DNA from: JANQNX01 sp040217095
GTDB taxonomy: Bacteria; Pseudomonadota; Gammaproteobacteria; Eutrophobiales; Eutrophobiaceae
Length of the DNA stretch: 64,000 bases
Direction: 5' to 3'
NCBI GenBank assembly: GCA_965229565.1
Contig: OZ245888.1
Coordinates: forward strand, 1,674,001-1,738,000
Within the stretch, counting starts at the first letter, position 1; each line of letters starts with the position of its first letter. The position numbers were made by a program, and so were the translations under genes. The notes under the pieces were generated by a model that worked only from the letters and a program-made list of their open reading frames with translations, made no database searches and was not told the DNA's origin. Below, one piece after another: positions 7,977-15,397 of the stretch.

Positions 7977-9158
7977 ATGAGTAGTGCTTTAATGTCGAAT
8001 TACGCGCCACTGCCAGTCAGCTTTGTTTCCGGACATGGTGCGACACTGGTAGATGATGCCGGCACGGAATATCTTGACGCGCTTGGCGGTATCGCGGTGT
8101 GTGTGCTTGGGCATGCACATCCTGCTGTGCAGGCTGCAATCGCTGACCAGGCAGGACGTGTTATACATACCTCCAACCTGTACCACATTCCGCTCCAGGA
8201 ACAGCTGGCTGACAAGCTGGTGGCACATTCAGGAATGGAGAAGGTATTTTTTGCCAATTCTGGTGCCGAGGCGAATGAGGCCGCGATCAAACTGGCACGT
8301 TTGCACGCACATCACCGCAACATCAAGGCACCAGTGATCGTGGTCATGAAGAACAGTTTTCATGGACGCACTATGGCAACGCTTAGTGCAACTGGAAGTG
8401 CCAAGGTGCATAAGGGGTTTGATCCACTGGTCGAGGGATTTATTCATATTCCCTATAACGACATCGATGCGTTAAATAAACTGGCCGCTACGCACAACGA
8501 CATTGTTGCGGTCATGGTAGAACCGATCCAGGGAGAGGGAGGTATCAATATCCCGGACAAGGGATACCTGCATGCGGTCAGGACATTTTGTGATCAGCAA
8601 CAGGCATTGATGATTGTTGACGAGGTACAGACCGGGATGTGCCGTACCGGCAAATGGTTTGCGTTTCAGCATGAAGATGTCGTGCCGGATGTGATGACCC
8701 TGGCCAAGGCACTGGCGAACGGCGTACCTGTCGGTGCCTGCCTGGCACGCGGCCATGCGGCTCAACTGTTTCAACCTGGCAGCCATGGTTCAACCTTTGG
8801 TGGTAATCCACTTGCGGCCAGGGCAGGGCTTGCAGTAATCGATGTACTGGAAAATGAAAGGCTGGACAAACGCGCGGCAGAACTTGGCAAACGACTGCTT
8901 GATGGTTTCACAAATGAGTTTGCCGGTGTCGATGCTGTTGTCGATATACGCGGTCGCGGCATGATGCTGGGTATTGAACTGGATCACGACTGCGCAAAGC
9001 TGGTTGAGCACGCCCTGCACAAGCATTTATTAATCAATGTGACCGCGGGCAGGGTAATCCGCTTGCTGCCGCCATTGGTGATGACAGATGCCGAGGCTGA
9101 CCTGGTCGTGACCAGGCTTGGTGAAGTAGTAAAATCTTATTTACATAACAAGAGTTAA
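7977..9158 (+). CDS. argD: Acetylornithine aminotransferase
   Basis: A 393-residue class III PLP-dependent aminotransferase that makes N-acetylornithine from N-acetylglutamate semialdehyde in arginine synthesis; the family can also act on succinyl-diaminopimelate. Signatures include ANSGAEANEAAIKLAR for phosphate binding, FHGRTMATLSATG, the IVDEVQTGMCRTG Asp that contacts the pyridine nitrogen, and the lysine of LAKALANGVPVGA that forms the Schiff base. The start at 7977 is used; an in-frame ATG at 7992 (MSNYAPLP) is possible. It is followed one base later by argF, forming an arginine operon, with no repressor-like site obvious to the eye. Confidence 0.94.
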   Translation: MSSALMSNYAPLPVSFVSGHGATLVDDAGTEYLDALGGIAVCVLGHAHPAVQAAIADQAGRVIHTSNLYHIPLQEQLADKLVAHSGMEKVFFANSGAEANEAAIKLARLHAHHRNIKAPVIVVMKNSFHGRTMATLSATGSAKVHKGFDPLVEGFIHIPYNDIDALNKLAATHNDIVAVMVEPIQGEGGINIPDKGYLHAVRTFCDQQQALMIVDEVQTGMCRTGKWFAFQHEDVVPDVMTLAKALANGVPVGACLARGHAAQLFQPGSHGSTFGGNPLAARAGLAVIDVLENERLDKRAAELGKRLLDGFTNEFAGVDAVVDIRGRGMMLGIELDHDCAKLVEHALHKHLLINVTAGRVIRLLPPLVMTDAEADLVVTRLGEVVKSYLHNKS

Positions 9159-9159
9159 T

Positions 9160-10062
9160 ATGGAAGCACGTCATTTTTTAACGCTGGATAGTCTGACCCG
9201 TGAGGAACTCGAATCGATAATCAATAGGGCGGCCTACCTGAAGCAACATTTCAGGCAGAAATTCGTCGAAACAAGTTTGAAGAACCGGGTACTGGGTATG
9301 ATCTTTGAAAAGTCCTCCACCAGGACACGGGTCTCGTTCGAGGCAGGCATGGCACAGCTGGGTGGTCATGCCATTTATCTCGCGCCCAGCGGTAGCCAGA
9401 TTGGTCGTGGTGAGCCAATGGAAGATACCGCCCGCGTGTTATCGAAAATGGTGGATTGCATCATGTTGCGTACCTTCGAGCATGAGCGCATCGAAAAATT
9501 TGCCAGGTACTCCGATGTTCCCGTCATAAACGGACTGTCGGACAGTTATCATCCCTGCCAGTTACTGGCTGACCTGCTGACCTACACCGAAACCCGCGGT
9601 GCCATACATGGGAAAAAAGTGGTGTGGATAGGCGATGGTAACAACATGTGCCATTCCTATATGAATGCGGCACGTCTGTTTGATTTCAGCCTGTTCGTTG
9701 CCTGCCCGGACGGGTTTGACCCTGACCCGGAAATACTGGCGAAAAACGCCAGCTTCGTCACTATTGAACGAGATCCAAAGAAAGCGGCTGAGAATGCCGA
9801 TCTCATCGTTACCGATGTCTGGGCCAGCATGGGCCAGGAAGATGAACAGATTAAGCGCCTGGAGAAATTCAGGAACTACCAGGTAAATGCTGAACTCATG
9901 GCGCTGGCCGACAAGGAAGCGATATTCATGCACTGTTTGCCTGCGCACCGTGGGGAAGAGGTCACGACCGATGTCCTGGAGGGGCCGCAGAGCGTGGTTT
10001 GGGAAGAGGCGGGTAATCGCCTGCATTCGCAAAAGGCGCTACTCGAATTTTTAATCGCGTGA
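9160..10062 (+). CDS. argF: Ornithine carbamoyltransferase
   Basis: A 300-residue enzyme that joins carbamoyl phosphate and ornithine to give citrulline. The carbamoyl-phosphate motif STRTR is at about residues 50-54, HPCQ at about 129-132, and the ornithine-side segment FMHCLPAHRGEE carries the catalytic Cys near 252. Length is that of the anabolic bacterial form. It starts one base after the argD stop, so the pair is surely one transcript. SurE follows after a 63-base gap. Confidence 0.96.
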   Translation: MEARHFLTLDSLTREELESIINRAAYLKQHFRQKFVETSLKNRVLGMIFEKSSTRTRVSFEAGMAQLGGHAIYLAPSGSQIGRGEPMEDTARVLSKMVDCIMLRTFEHERIEKFARYSDVPVINGLSDSYHPCQLLADLLTYTETRGAIHGKKVVWIGDGNNMCHSYMNAARLFDFSLFVACPDGFDPDPEILAKNASFVTIERDPKKAAENADLIVTDVWASMGQEDEQIKRLEKFRNYQVNAELMALADKEAIFMHCLPAHRGEEVTTDVLEGPQSVVWEEAGNRLHSQKALLEFLIA

Positions 10063-10125
10063 TAGCACCTGGTGTTGTTATTGCATCTATCCCAAGCAAC
10101 TGATTGCCGTAAAGACTAAAACCCC

Positions 10126-10869
10126 ATGCATTTCTTATTAAGTAACGATGATGGTTACCAGGCCCCCGGTATTGCCGCACTTGCGGCCGCGTTATCAGAC
10201 CTGGGTACAGTGACCGTTGTGGCCCCGGACCGCGATCGTAGCGGCGCCAGTAATTCATTAACACTGGACGCGCCCTTGCACGTCAAACAGGATGACCGTG
10301 GTTTTCATTATGTTAACGGCACTCCGACAGACTGTGTGCACCTGGCGATTACCGGTCTTATGGAAACAGAGCCAGATATGGTTATCAGCGGTATTAACGC
10401 CGGAGCCAACCTGGGTGATGATGTGTTGTATTCAGGTACCGTGGCCGCCGCCATGGAAGGTCGTTTCCTGGGGCGTCCCGCGATTGCATTTTCTCAGGCC
10501 GGGGAAGGTGATATCGATTATGATACTGCCGTAGAGGTCGCCATGAAGATCATCAACACCATGATGCAGCGCCCCCTGGATAAGGACACCTTGCTGAACG
10601 TCAATATACCTGAATGTAAATCACTGGCAGGTTACCAGGTCACGCGACTTGGTAACCGGCACAAATCTGAACCTGCCATGCAGGCTTACGACCCCAAGGG
10701 CCGCAAGGTGTACTGGGTCGGGCCCGTTGGTCCCGAGCAGGATGCCGGTGAGGGTACGGATTTCCATGCATTGCGCCATAATTTTGTTTCAATTACGCCT
10801 TTACAGGTCGACTTGACCAGGCACGGCATACTGAACGAAGTGTGTTCCTGGCTGGAGGATATGGATTAA
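10126..10869 (+). CDS. surE: 5'/3'-nucleotidase SurE
   Basis: A 247-residue survival protein that removes phosphate from nucleoside monophosphates and helps stationary-phase survival. The metal-binding LLSNDDGYQAPG at the N terminus supplies D8 and D9; further ligands are in the Ser of SGASNS and the Asn of SGINAGANLGDD. Length and start match the family. Its TAA stop overlaps the ATG of pcm in a TAATG junction, so the two are translationally coupled. It opens the conserved surE-pcm-nlpD-rpoS block. Confidence 0.96.
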   Translation: MHFLLSNDDGYQAPGIAALAAALSDLGTVTVVAPDRDRSGASNSLTLDAPLHVKQDDRGFHYVNGTPTDCVHLAITGLMETEPDMVISGINAGANLGDDVLYSGTVAAAMEGRFLGRPAIAFSQAGEGDIDYDTAVEVAMKIINTMMQRPLDKDTLLNVNIPECKSLAGYQVTRLGNRHKSEPAMQAYDPKGRKVYWVGPVGPEQDAGEGTDFHALRHNFVSITPLQVDLTRHGILNEVCSWLEDMD

Positions 10870-11528
10870 TGAACTCCGAGTTGTCCGGTATCGGTATGAC
10901 ATCACAAAGAACCCGGGACCGACTTGCAGAAAAACTGGCAGACATGGGCATACAGTCGGTACAGGTTTTGAATTGTATACGTAACACACCACGCCATCTT
11001 TTTGTCGATGAGGCCCTGGCCAGCCGTGCCTATGAGAATACTGCATTACCGATTGGCTACAGCCAGACGATTTCGCAACCCTATATTGTCGCCAGGATGA
11101 CCGAGGCACTGATCAAGAATAAAACGCTGGAAAACGTGCTTGAAATCGGTACCGGGTGTGGCTACCAGTCAGTCATACTGGCCCAGTTTGCCAGCAAGGT
11201 TTATACGGTAGAGCGTATCAATGGTCTGCTAATGAAGGCACGAGAGCGATTCTATAAGCTGGGTGCGCGAAATATCCGGGCGAAACATGCCGACGGGAAC
11301 ATTGGTTGGCCCGAGCATGCACCATTTGATGGCATTATTGTGGCCGCTGCCCCGGTTGGAGTACCCGAGGCATTACTGGAGCAACTGGCTATTGATGGTC
11401 GCCTGATTATTCCAGTTGGAAAATCCGGCGAACAAAAATTACTATTAATCACGCGCACAAATGATGGCTATTCAGAAGAGTATCTTGATGCCGTCAGTTT
11501 TGTGCCAATGCTGGGTGGTGTGGATTGA
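10869..11528 (+). CDS. pcm: Protein-L-isoaspartate O-methyltransferase
   Basis: A 219-residue SAM-dependent repair enzyme that methylates isoaspartyl residues in aged proteins. The SAM motif VLEIGTGCGYQ, the substrate-binding PIGYSQTISQPYIVARM and the C-terminal GRLIIPVG segment are all clear. I use the ATG at 10869 (MNSELSGIGM), which overlaps the surE stop, rather than the in-frame ATG at 10842 inside surE. The length then matches the E. coli enzyme. Its place between surE and nlpD is the classical order. Confidence 0.95.
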   Translation: MNSELSGIGMTSQRTRDRLAEKLADMGIQSVQVLNCIRNTPRHLFVDEALASRAYENTALPIGYSQTISQPYIVARMTEALIKNKTLENVLEIGTGCGYQSVILAQFASKVYTVERINGLLMKARERFYKLGARNIRAKHADGNIGWPEHAPFDGIIVAAAPVGVPEALLEQLAIDGRLIIPVGKSGEQKLLLITRTNDGYSEEYLDAVSFVPMLGGVD

Positions 11529-11543
11529 TTGTAAATTGGCGGG

Positions 11544-12419
11544 ATGAATTTATTTAAAGCGGCGATTATTGTTATTTTACTGTTGTTGCAGGCTTGCGGC
11601 AGAACAATTGCGCCAGTGCAGCAGCGTGATGTTGTGCGCGAACCGGTGCCGTCGACGACAGAACGTAGTATCGCCGTGCAGCGCAGTAGAGACCGCGCCA
11701 ACCTGAACGCCGGCTATCATGTCGTCGAGAAAGGCGATACGTTATATTCCATTGCCTTTCGCTATTCCAGGGACTTCAAGGACGTTGCCAGCTGGAACCG
11801 TATATCGCCACCGTACACAATCTATCCTGGCCAGTTCATTCGACTGAAACCTTCAGGGCAACAGGTTGCGGTAAGCCCGCCTGAGAAAAAAAGGGGGACG
11901 CCGTTACAGACCGAAACAGTCAGGAAACTTCCACCCAAACAGCAACCGGAGCCGACACAGGTTAAACCCGCACCAGCGCCGGAGACTAAACCTGCAGAGA
12001 CAAAGGTGGCTGCAAAACCCGCTACAAATTCACCGCTGCCGGATGGACCGGTAAAGTGGTCCTGGCCAACTCTGGGCAAGATCGTTAAATCCAATTCACC
12101 GACATCGCAAAAGGGAATTGATATCAGCGGCAAGTCCGGACAAACGATAAAAGCAGCTGCAACAGGTGATGTTGTTTACAGCGGGAGTGGACTTTTTGGC
12201 TACGGAAAGCTTATCATCATAAAACATAATGAGACTTACCTTAGTGCATATGCTTACAACAGCAAATTGCTTGTCAAGGAAGGTGATAGAGTGAGGGCAG
12301 GACAGCCCATTTCCTACATGGGACAAGATCATAGTGGTCGCACTGTGTTGCACTTCGAAATACGCAAAAACGGTAAGCCTATCAACCCAATTACCTATCT
12401 CCCCAAGAGTTCTGCCTGA
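11544..12419 (+). CDS. nlpD: NlpD-like lipoprotein, LysM plus degenerate LytM domain
   Basis: A 291-residue lipoprotein with lipobox LLQACG near residue 17, a LysM peptidoglycan-binding module (YHVVEKGDTLYSIAFRYS) at about 53-97, a long Pro/Lys/Ala linker, and a C-terminal M23-type domain from about 175. The first zinc motif is degenerate (KGIDISG where active LytM enzymes have HxGxD) and the last is LHFEIRKNG. NlpD and EnvC with such changes do not cut peptidoglycan but switch on N-acetylmuramyl amidases at the septum. That role is inferred from the degenerate site and from gene order before rpoS. In E. coli the main rpoS promoter lies inside nlpD; I could not identify one here. Confidence 0.92.
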   Translation: MNLFKAAIIVILLLLQACGRTIAPVQQRDVVREPVPSTTERSIAVQRSRDRANLNAGYHVVEKGDTLYSIAFRYSRDFKDVASWNRISPPYTIYPGQFIRLKPSGQQVAVSPPEKKRGTPLQTETVRKLPPKQQPEPTQVKPAPAPETKPAETKVAAKPATNSPLPDGPVKWSWPTLGKIVKSNSPTSQKGIDISGKSGQTIKAAATGDVVYSGSGLFGYGKLIIIKHNETYLSAYAYNSKLLVKEGDRVRAGQPISYMGQDHSGRTVLHFEIRKNGKPINPITYLPKSSA

Positions 12420-12436
12420 TCGTCAAGCATGGTTGT

Positions 12437-13459
12437 ATGAAAGACGAATCCTCGAGTTCCAAGACTGGCCCAGACCAGGAAGATGTCGATGACAAAGACA
12501 TCGACGACATGCCTGACGCTGTATTGTCTGATGATGATGATTTGCCTGCTACAGTCGAGACTGAAGAAGATGAAAAGGCCTCGCTGGCCAGGAAACTGGA
12601 AACCCAGGTCATTCCCGCCGGCGATCTCGACGCAACACGCATATATTTAAATGAAATCGGCTTTTCACCGTTATTGACGGCAGAAGAAGAGGTTTATTTT
12701 GCGCGTAAGGCACTGAAAGGCGACGAGAGTGCGCGCAAGCGCATGATAGAAAGCAATTTACGGCTGGTCGTGAAGATTGCCCGTCGTTACATGAATCGTG
12801 GTCTGGCGCTGTTGGATCTGATTGAAGAGGGTAATCTTGGCCTGATCCGGGCCGTCGAGAAATTTGATCCGGAAAAAGGCTTTCGCTTTTCAACCTATGC
12901 AACCTGGTGGATACGTCAGACTATTGAGCGGGCCCTGATGAACCAGACCCGAACGGTGCGTTTGCCGATTCATGTCGTCAAGGAAATAAACATTTACCTG
13001 CGTGCTGCAAGAAAACTGGCGCAAAAACTGGATCGCGAACCAAGCCCCGAAGACGTGGCAGAGATGCTGGACCAGCCAATTGATGTGGTGAAACGTATGC
13101 TTGGGTTAAATGAACGTATAACCTCGGTGGATTCGCCAAGTCCATATGATGCCGATCGTACCCTCCTGGACACGTTGCCGGACGAGCAAAACCCGGACCC
13201 ATCCCAGCTTCTTCAGAACAGTGATGTGCAAGAGCATATCGATACCTGGCTAAACCAGCTAAGCGATAAGCAATGTGCGGTCGTGGAACGTCGGTTTGGC
13301 CTGCATGGCAGGGAAGTGGCGACACTGGAAGAGATTGGTAATGAACTTGGTGTTACCCGTGAACGTGTAAGACAGATCCAGATTGAGGCCATCAAGCGAT
13401 TGCGACAGATACTGCAGCGCCAGGGTTTTTCCCTTGATACGCTTTACCTGGAGGATTAA
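12437..13459 (+). CDS. rpoS: RNA polymerase sigma factor RpoS
   Basis: A 340-residue group 2 sigma factor for stationary phase and general stress. An acidic, poorly conserved N-terminal extension of about 60 residues precedes region 1.2 (DATRIYLNEIGFSPLLTAEEE), region 2 (ESNLRLVVKIARRYMNRG, YATWWIRQTIERA), region 3 and region 4 with its helix-turn-helix (TLEEIGNELGVTRERVRQIQ). Region 2.4 and region 4.2 look intact. Placement after nlpD separates it from RpoD and RpoH. The acidic extension is longer than in E. coli RpoS. The 3' end overlaps the convergent gene at 13456 by four bases. Confidence 0.95.
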   Translation: MKDESSSSKTGPDQEDVDDKDIDDMPDAVLSDDDDLPATVETEEDEKASLARKLETQVIPAGDLDATRIYLNEIGFSPLLTAEEEVYFARKALKGDESARKRMIESNLRLVVKIARRYMNRGLALLDLIEEGNLGLIRAVEKFDPEKGFRFSTYATWWIRQTIERALMNQTRTVRLPIHVVKEINIYLRAARKLAQKLDREPSPEDVAEMLDQPIDVVKRMLGLNERITSVDSPSPYDADRTLLDTLPDEQNPDPSQLLQNSDVQEHIDTWLNQLSDKQCAVVERRFGLHGREVATLEEIGNELGVTRERVRQIQIEAIKRLRQILQRQGFSLDTLYLED

Positions 13460-13836
13460 TCAGAGGATAAAAACAGGCAGGCCACAACGTGCCGTCCTTC
13501 GTCTATCAGCACATTGTAGCTACGACAGGCCGCGCCGGTATGCATGATTTCAAATCCTATTTGATGTGTATTGACGTAGGCCGTCATCTCCGGATCGGGA
13601 GACGCAATAGTCTCGCCTGTACCAAGGATGATTATCTCCGGTTGCCATTGAATAATTTGATCAAGATGTTGCGTTGCAAAACCCTTGAAGCCCTCGGATA
13701 CCCAGTTGTCGATCAATGTATCCCTGGAAATAACAATATTCGAGGCATAAATATTATTTTTTACCTTGAATGAGTCTTCAGAATAGGACTGGATTTTATT
13801 GGCGTCCTTATCAGCGATATCGAGTTCAATTTTCAT
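13456..13836 (-). CDS. Mth938-like (DUF498) domain protein
   Basis: A 126-residue protein consisting of one Mth938/NDUFAF3-type domain. The central IIQWQPEIIILGTGETI and the later IGFEIMHTGAACRSYNVLIDEGRHVVACL are the family's conserved core. Mitochondrial NDUFAF3 is a complex I assembly factor; bacterial members are often near protein-export or respiratory genes, but no role is proven. It converges on rpoS with a four-base overlap at the stop codons and is divergent from adk. Family assignment is strong, function unknown. Confidence 0.82.
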   Translation of the reverse strand: MKIELDIADKDANKIQSYSEDSFKVKNNIYASNIVISRDTLIDNWVSEGFKGFATQHLDQIIQWQPEIIILGTGETIASPDPEMTAYVNTHQIGFEIMHTGAACRSYNVLIDEGRHVVACLFLSSD

Positions 13837-13919
13837 TTATATTATGTTCAATAACTGTGCATGAATATAATTGAATATACTTTATGCAGGACAGAATTAA
13901 AAAAGAAGAGGAGTTGGAT

Positions 13920-14570
13920 ATGAAAATAATACTATTAGGTCCACCGGGAGCAGGTAAAGGAACACAGGCAAATGTCATTACCAGGCAGTTTAATATTCCC
14001 CAGATTTCCACTGGTGATATGTTACGAGCCGCGGTCAGTGCGGGCACCGAACTTGGCAAGCAGGCGAAGCAGATCATGGACGAGGGCGGGCTGGTTTCTG
14101 ACGATATTATCCTGGGCCTGGTCAAGCAGAGAATTACTGAAGATGACTGTAAAAACGGGTACTTATTCGATGGTTTCCCACGCACGATCGCCCAGGCTGA
14201 GGGCATGCTAAGCGCCTCTATCGAGGTGGAATACGTGGTTGAAATACAGGTCGATGATGAGGCCATTATCAGGCGCATGAGCGGCAGAAGAGTGCATCTT
14301 GATTCCGGCCGTACATACCATGTTGAGTTCAATCCTCCCAAGCAGGAAGGCATAGATGATGTTACTGGTGAACCTCTAATTCAGCGTGATGATGATAAGG
14401 AAGATACAGTAAGGAAACGTTTAACTGTTTATCATGAACAGACTTCTCCATTGATTGATTTCTACACTACTATGTCAAATAAAGATGACGCAAATTTGAA
14501 TTACATCAGCGTTGACGGTATGCAGGATGTTAGCGAAGTGTCTGCTGCAATTTTGTCCCGATTGAAATAG
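13920..14570 (+). CDS. adk: Adenylate kinase
   Basis: A 216-residue nucleotide kinase that interconverts ATP, ADP and AMP. The P-loop GPPGAGKGTQA is at residues 7-17, with the AMP-binding QISTGDMLRA, the DGFPRT segment and a LID region at about 122-160. The LID has no four-cysteine zinc site; it shows the HLDSGRTYHVEFNPPK pattern of Gram-negative enzymes. The start at 13920 is set by a good GAAGAGGAG ribosome site seven bases upstream and by the family N terminus MKIILLGPPG; an in-frame ATG at 13884 is rejected. It is divergent from the Mth938-like gene. Confidence 0.96.
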   Translation: MKIILLGPPGAGKGTQANVITRQFNIPQISTGDMLRAAVSAGTELGKQAKQIMDEGGLVSDDIILGLVKQRITEDDCKNGYLFDGFPRTIAQAEGMLSASIEVEYVVEIQVDDEAIIRRMSGRRVHLDSGRTYHVEFNPPKQEGIDDVTGEPLIQRDDDKEDTVRKRLTVYHEQTSPLIDFYTTMSNKDDANLNYISVDGMQDVSEVSAAILSRLK

Positions 14571-14649
14571 TTTCAGCAGGTCAACACAAGTAATACTGAT
14601 GTACTAAAACTTGATCATTTTTGTCTTTACAAATAAAAATTAAAAAAGT

Positions 14650-14678
14650 ATAGAAAAAACATAAAACATAGCTATAAT
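14650..14678 (+). promoter_or_regulatory. Possible promoter of the histone-like gene
   Basis: The very AT-rich 183-base gap after adk contains a perfect TATAAT at 14673-14678. The -35 position 17 bases upstream (ATAGAA) is poor. A strong AAGGGGAG ribosome site sits 8-16 bases before the ATG at 14754, which implies high translation. Only the -10 element and ribosome site are directly seen. Confidence 0.35.
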
Positions 14679-14753
14679 TGTCAACGTTGTAGTTTATTGT
14701 GTTGTACATATTATTTGTTTAACTACTAATCAGTAACAAGGGGAGTCTCTGAC

Positions 14754-15110
14754 ATGGCAAAGAAGAAGACTGCAAAAAAGAAAGCCGCTAAGCGTAAGAC
14801 AGCTAAGCGCAAGACAGCAAAGAAGAAGACCGCCAAGCGTAAGACCGCGAAGCGTAAGACGGCCAAGAAGAAGGCCAAAAAGAAAGTAAGCAGGAAGAAG
14901 ACTAAGAAAAAAGCCACCAGGAAAAAGGCTAAGAAAAAAGCCAAGAAGAAGGCCAAGAAAAAAGCCACCAGGAAAAAAGCCAAGAAAAAGGCTACCAGGA
15001 AAAAGGCTAAAAAGAAGGCCAAGAAAAAGGCTAAAAAGAAAGTAGCTAAGAAGAAGGCTAAAAAGAAAGCCAAAAAAAAAGCTACTAGGAAAAAAGCCAG
15101 AAGAAGGTAG
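14754..15110 (+). CDS. Lysine/alanine-rich histone H1-like DNA-binding protein
   Basis: A 118-residue protein composed almost only of Lys, Ala, Thr and Arg, built from short repeats such as AKKKAKKK, AKRKT and ATRKK. This matches the C-terminal tails of eukaryotic histone H1 and bacterial H1-like proteins (Hc1/Hc2, the AlgP tail), which bind and compact DNA without sequence specificity. There is no folded domain ahead of the repeats. The gene uses AAG and AAA freely, so the DNA is itself repetitive and liable to slippage. A strong ribosome site precedes it and a 36-codon ORF follows within four bases. Chromatin binding is inferred from composition. Confidence 0.82.
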   Translation: MAKKKTAKKKAAKRKTAKRKTAKKKTAKRKTAKRKTAKKKAKKKVSRKKTKKKATRKKAKKKAKKKAKKKATRKKAKKKATRKKAKKKAKKKAKKKVAKKKAKKKAKKKATRKKARRR

Positions 15111-15114
15111 AAAT

Positions 15115-15225
15115 ATGACCCCGGCCGAGCGAGATGAAGCTCGCCGACAAAAGGCACGGGAAGTCATAGAAGCAAGAAAAAGGCGCAGAAAAGCGCTGTT
15201 TGAGCACTTGCTAAAGTCTGACTAG
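15115..15225 (+). CDS. Small charged protein ORF downstream of the histone-like gene
   Basis: A 36-codon ORF from ATG 15115 to TAG 15225 beginning MTPAERDEARRQKAREV and ending FEHLLKSD. It is strongly charged and predicted helical. It starts four bases after the histone-like stop codon, and the AGAAGAAGG at the end of that gene sits at ribosome-site distance. A terminator follows 38 bases later, so both ORFs fit in one transcript. I do not recognise a family. The tight spacing and placement before the terminator argue for a real small gene; chance cannot be excluded at this length. Confidence 0.55.
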   Translation: MTPAERDEARRQKAREVIEARKRRRKALFEHLLKSD

Positions 15226-15262
15226 TTCAGGCCGTGTGCGAGTCACTCTTCAAAATACTGAT

Positions 15263-15287
15263 AGGCCCCGTAAAGGGGCCTTTTTTA
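15263..15287 (+). terminator. Rho-independent terminator of the histone-like unit
   Basis: AGGCCCC at 15263-15269 pairs with GGGGCCT around a GTAAA loop and is followed by TTTTTT. It closes the histone-like transcription unit ahead of mrcB. Confidence 0.9.
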
Positions 15288-15397
15288 TTGATTAAAAACA
15301 ATTATTTATTTAATTTTCACTACCAGCGCTTACGATCATGTAAGCTGCAAATCGATTTCACCAGGTAGCAGTATTCCCGCAGGAAAGTAGTATTCCG

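Noticed and set aside
14726..15167. Two overlapping minus-strand ORFs made of Phe/Leu repeats
   Set aside because: They are the complement of the lysine-rich histone-like repeats and would be implausibly hydrophobic.
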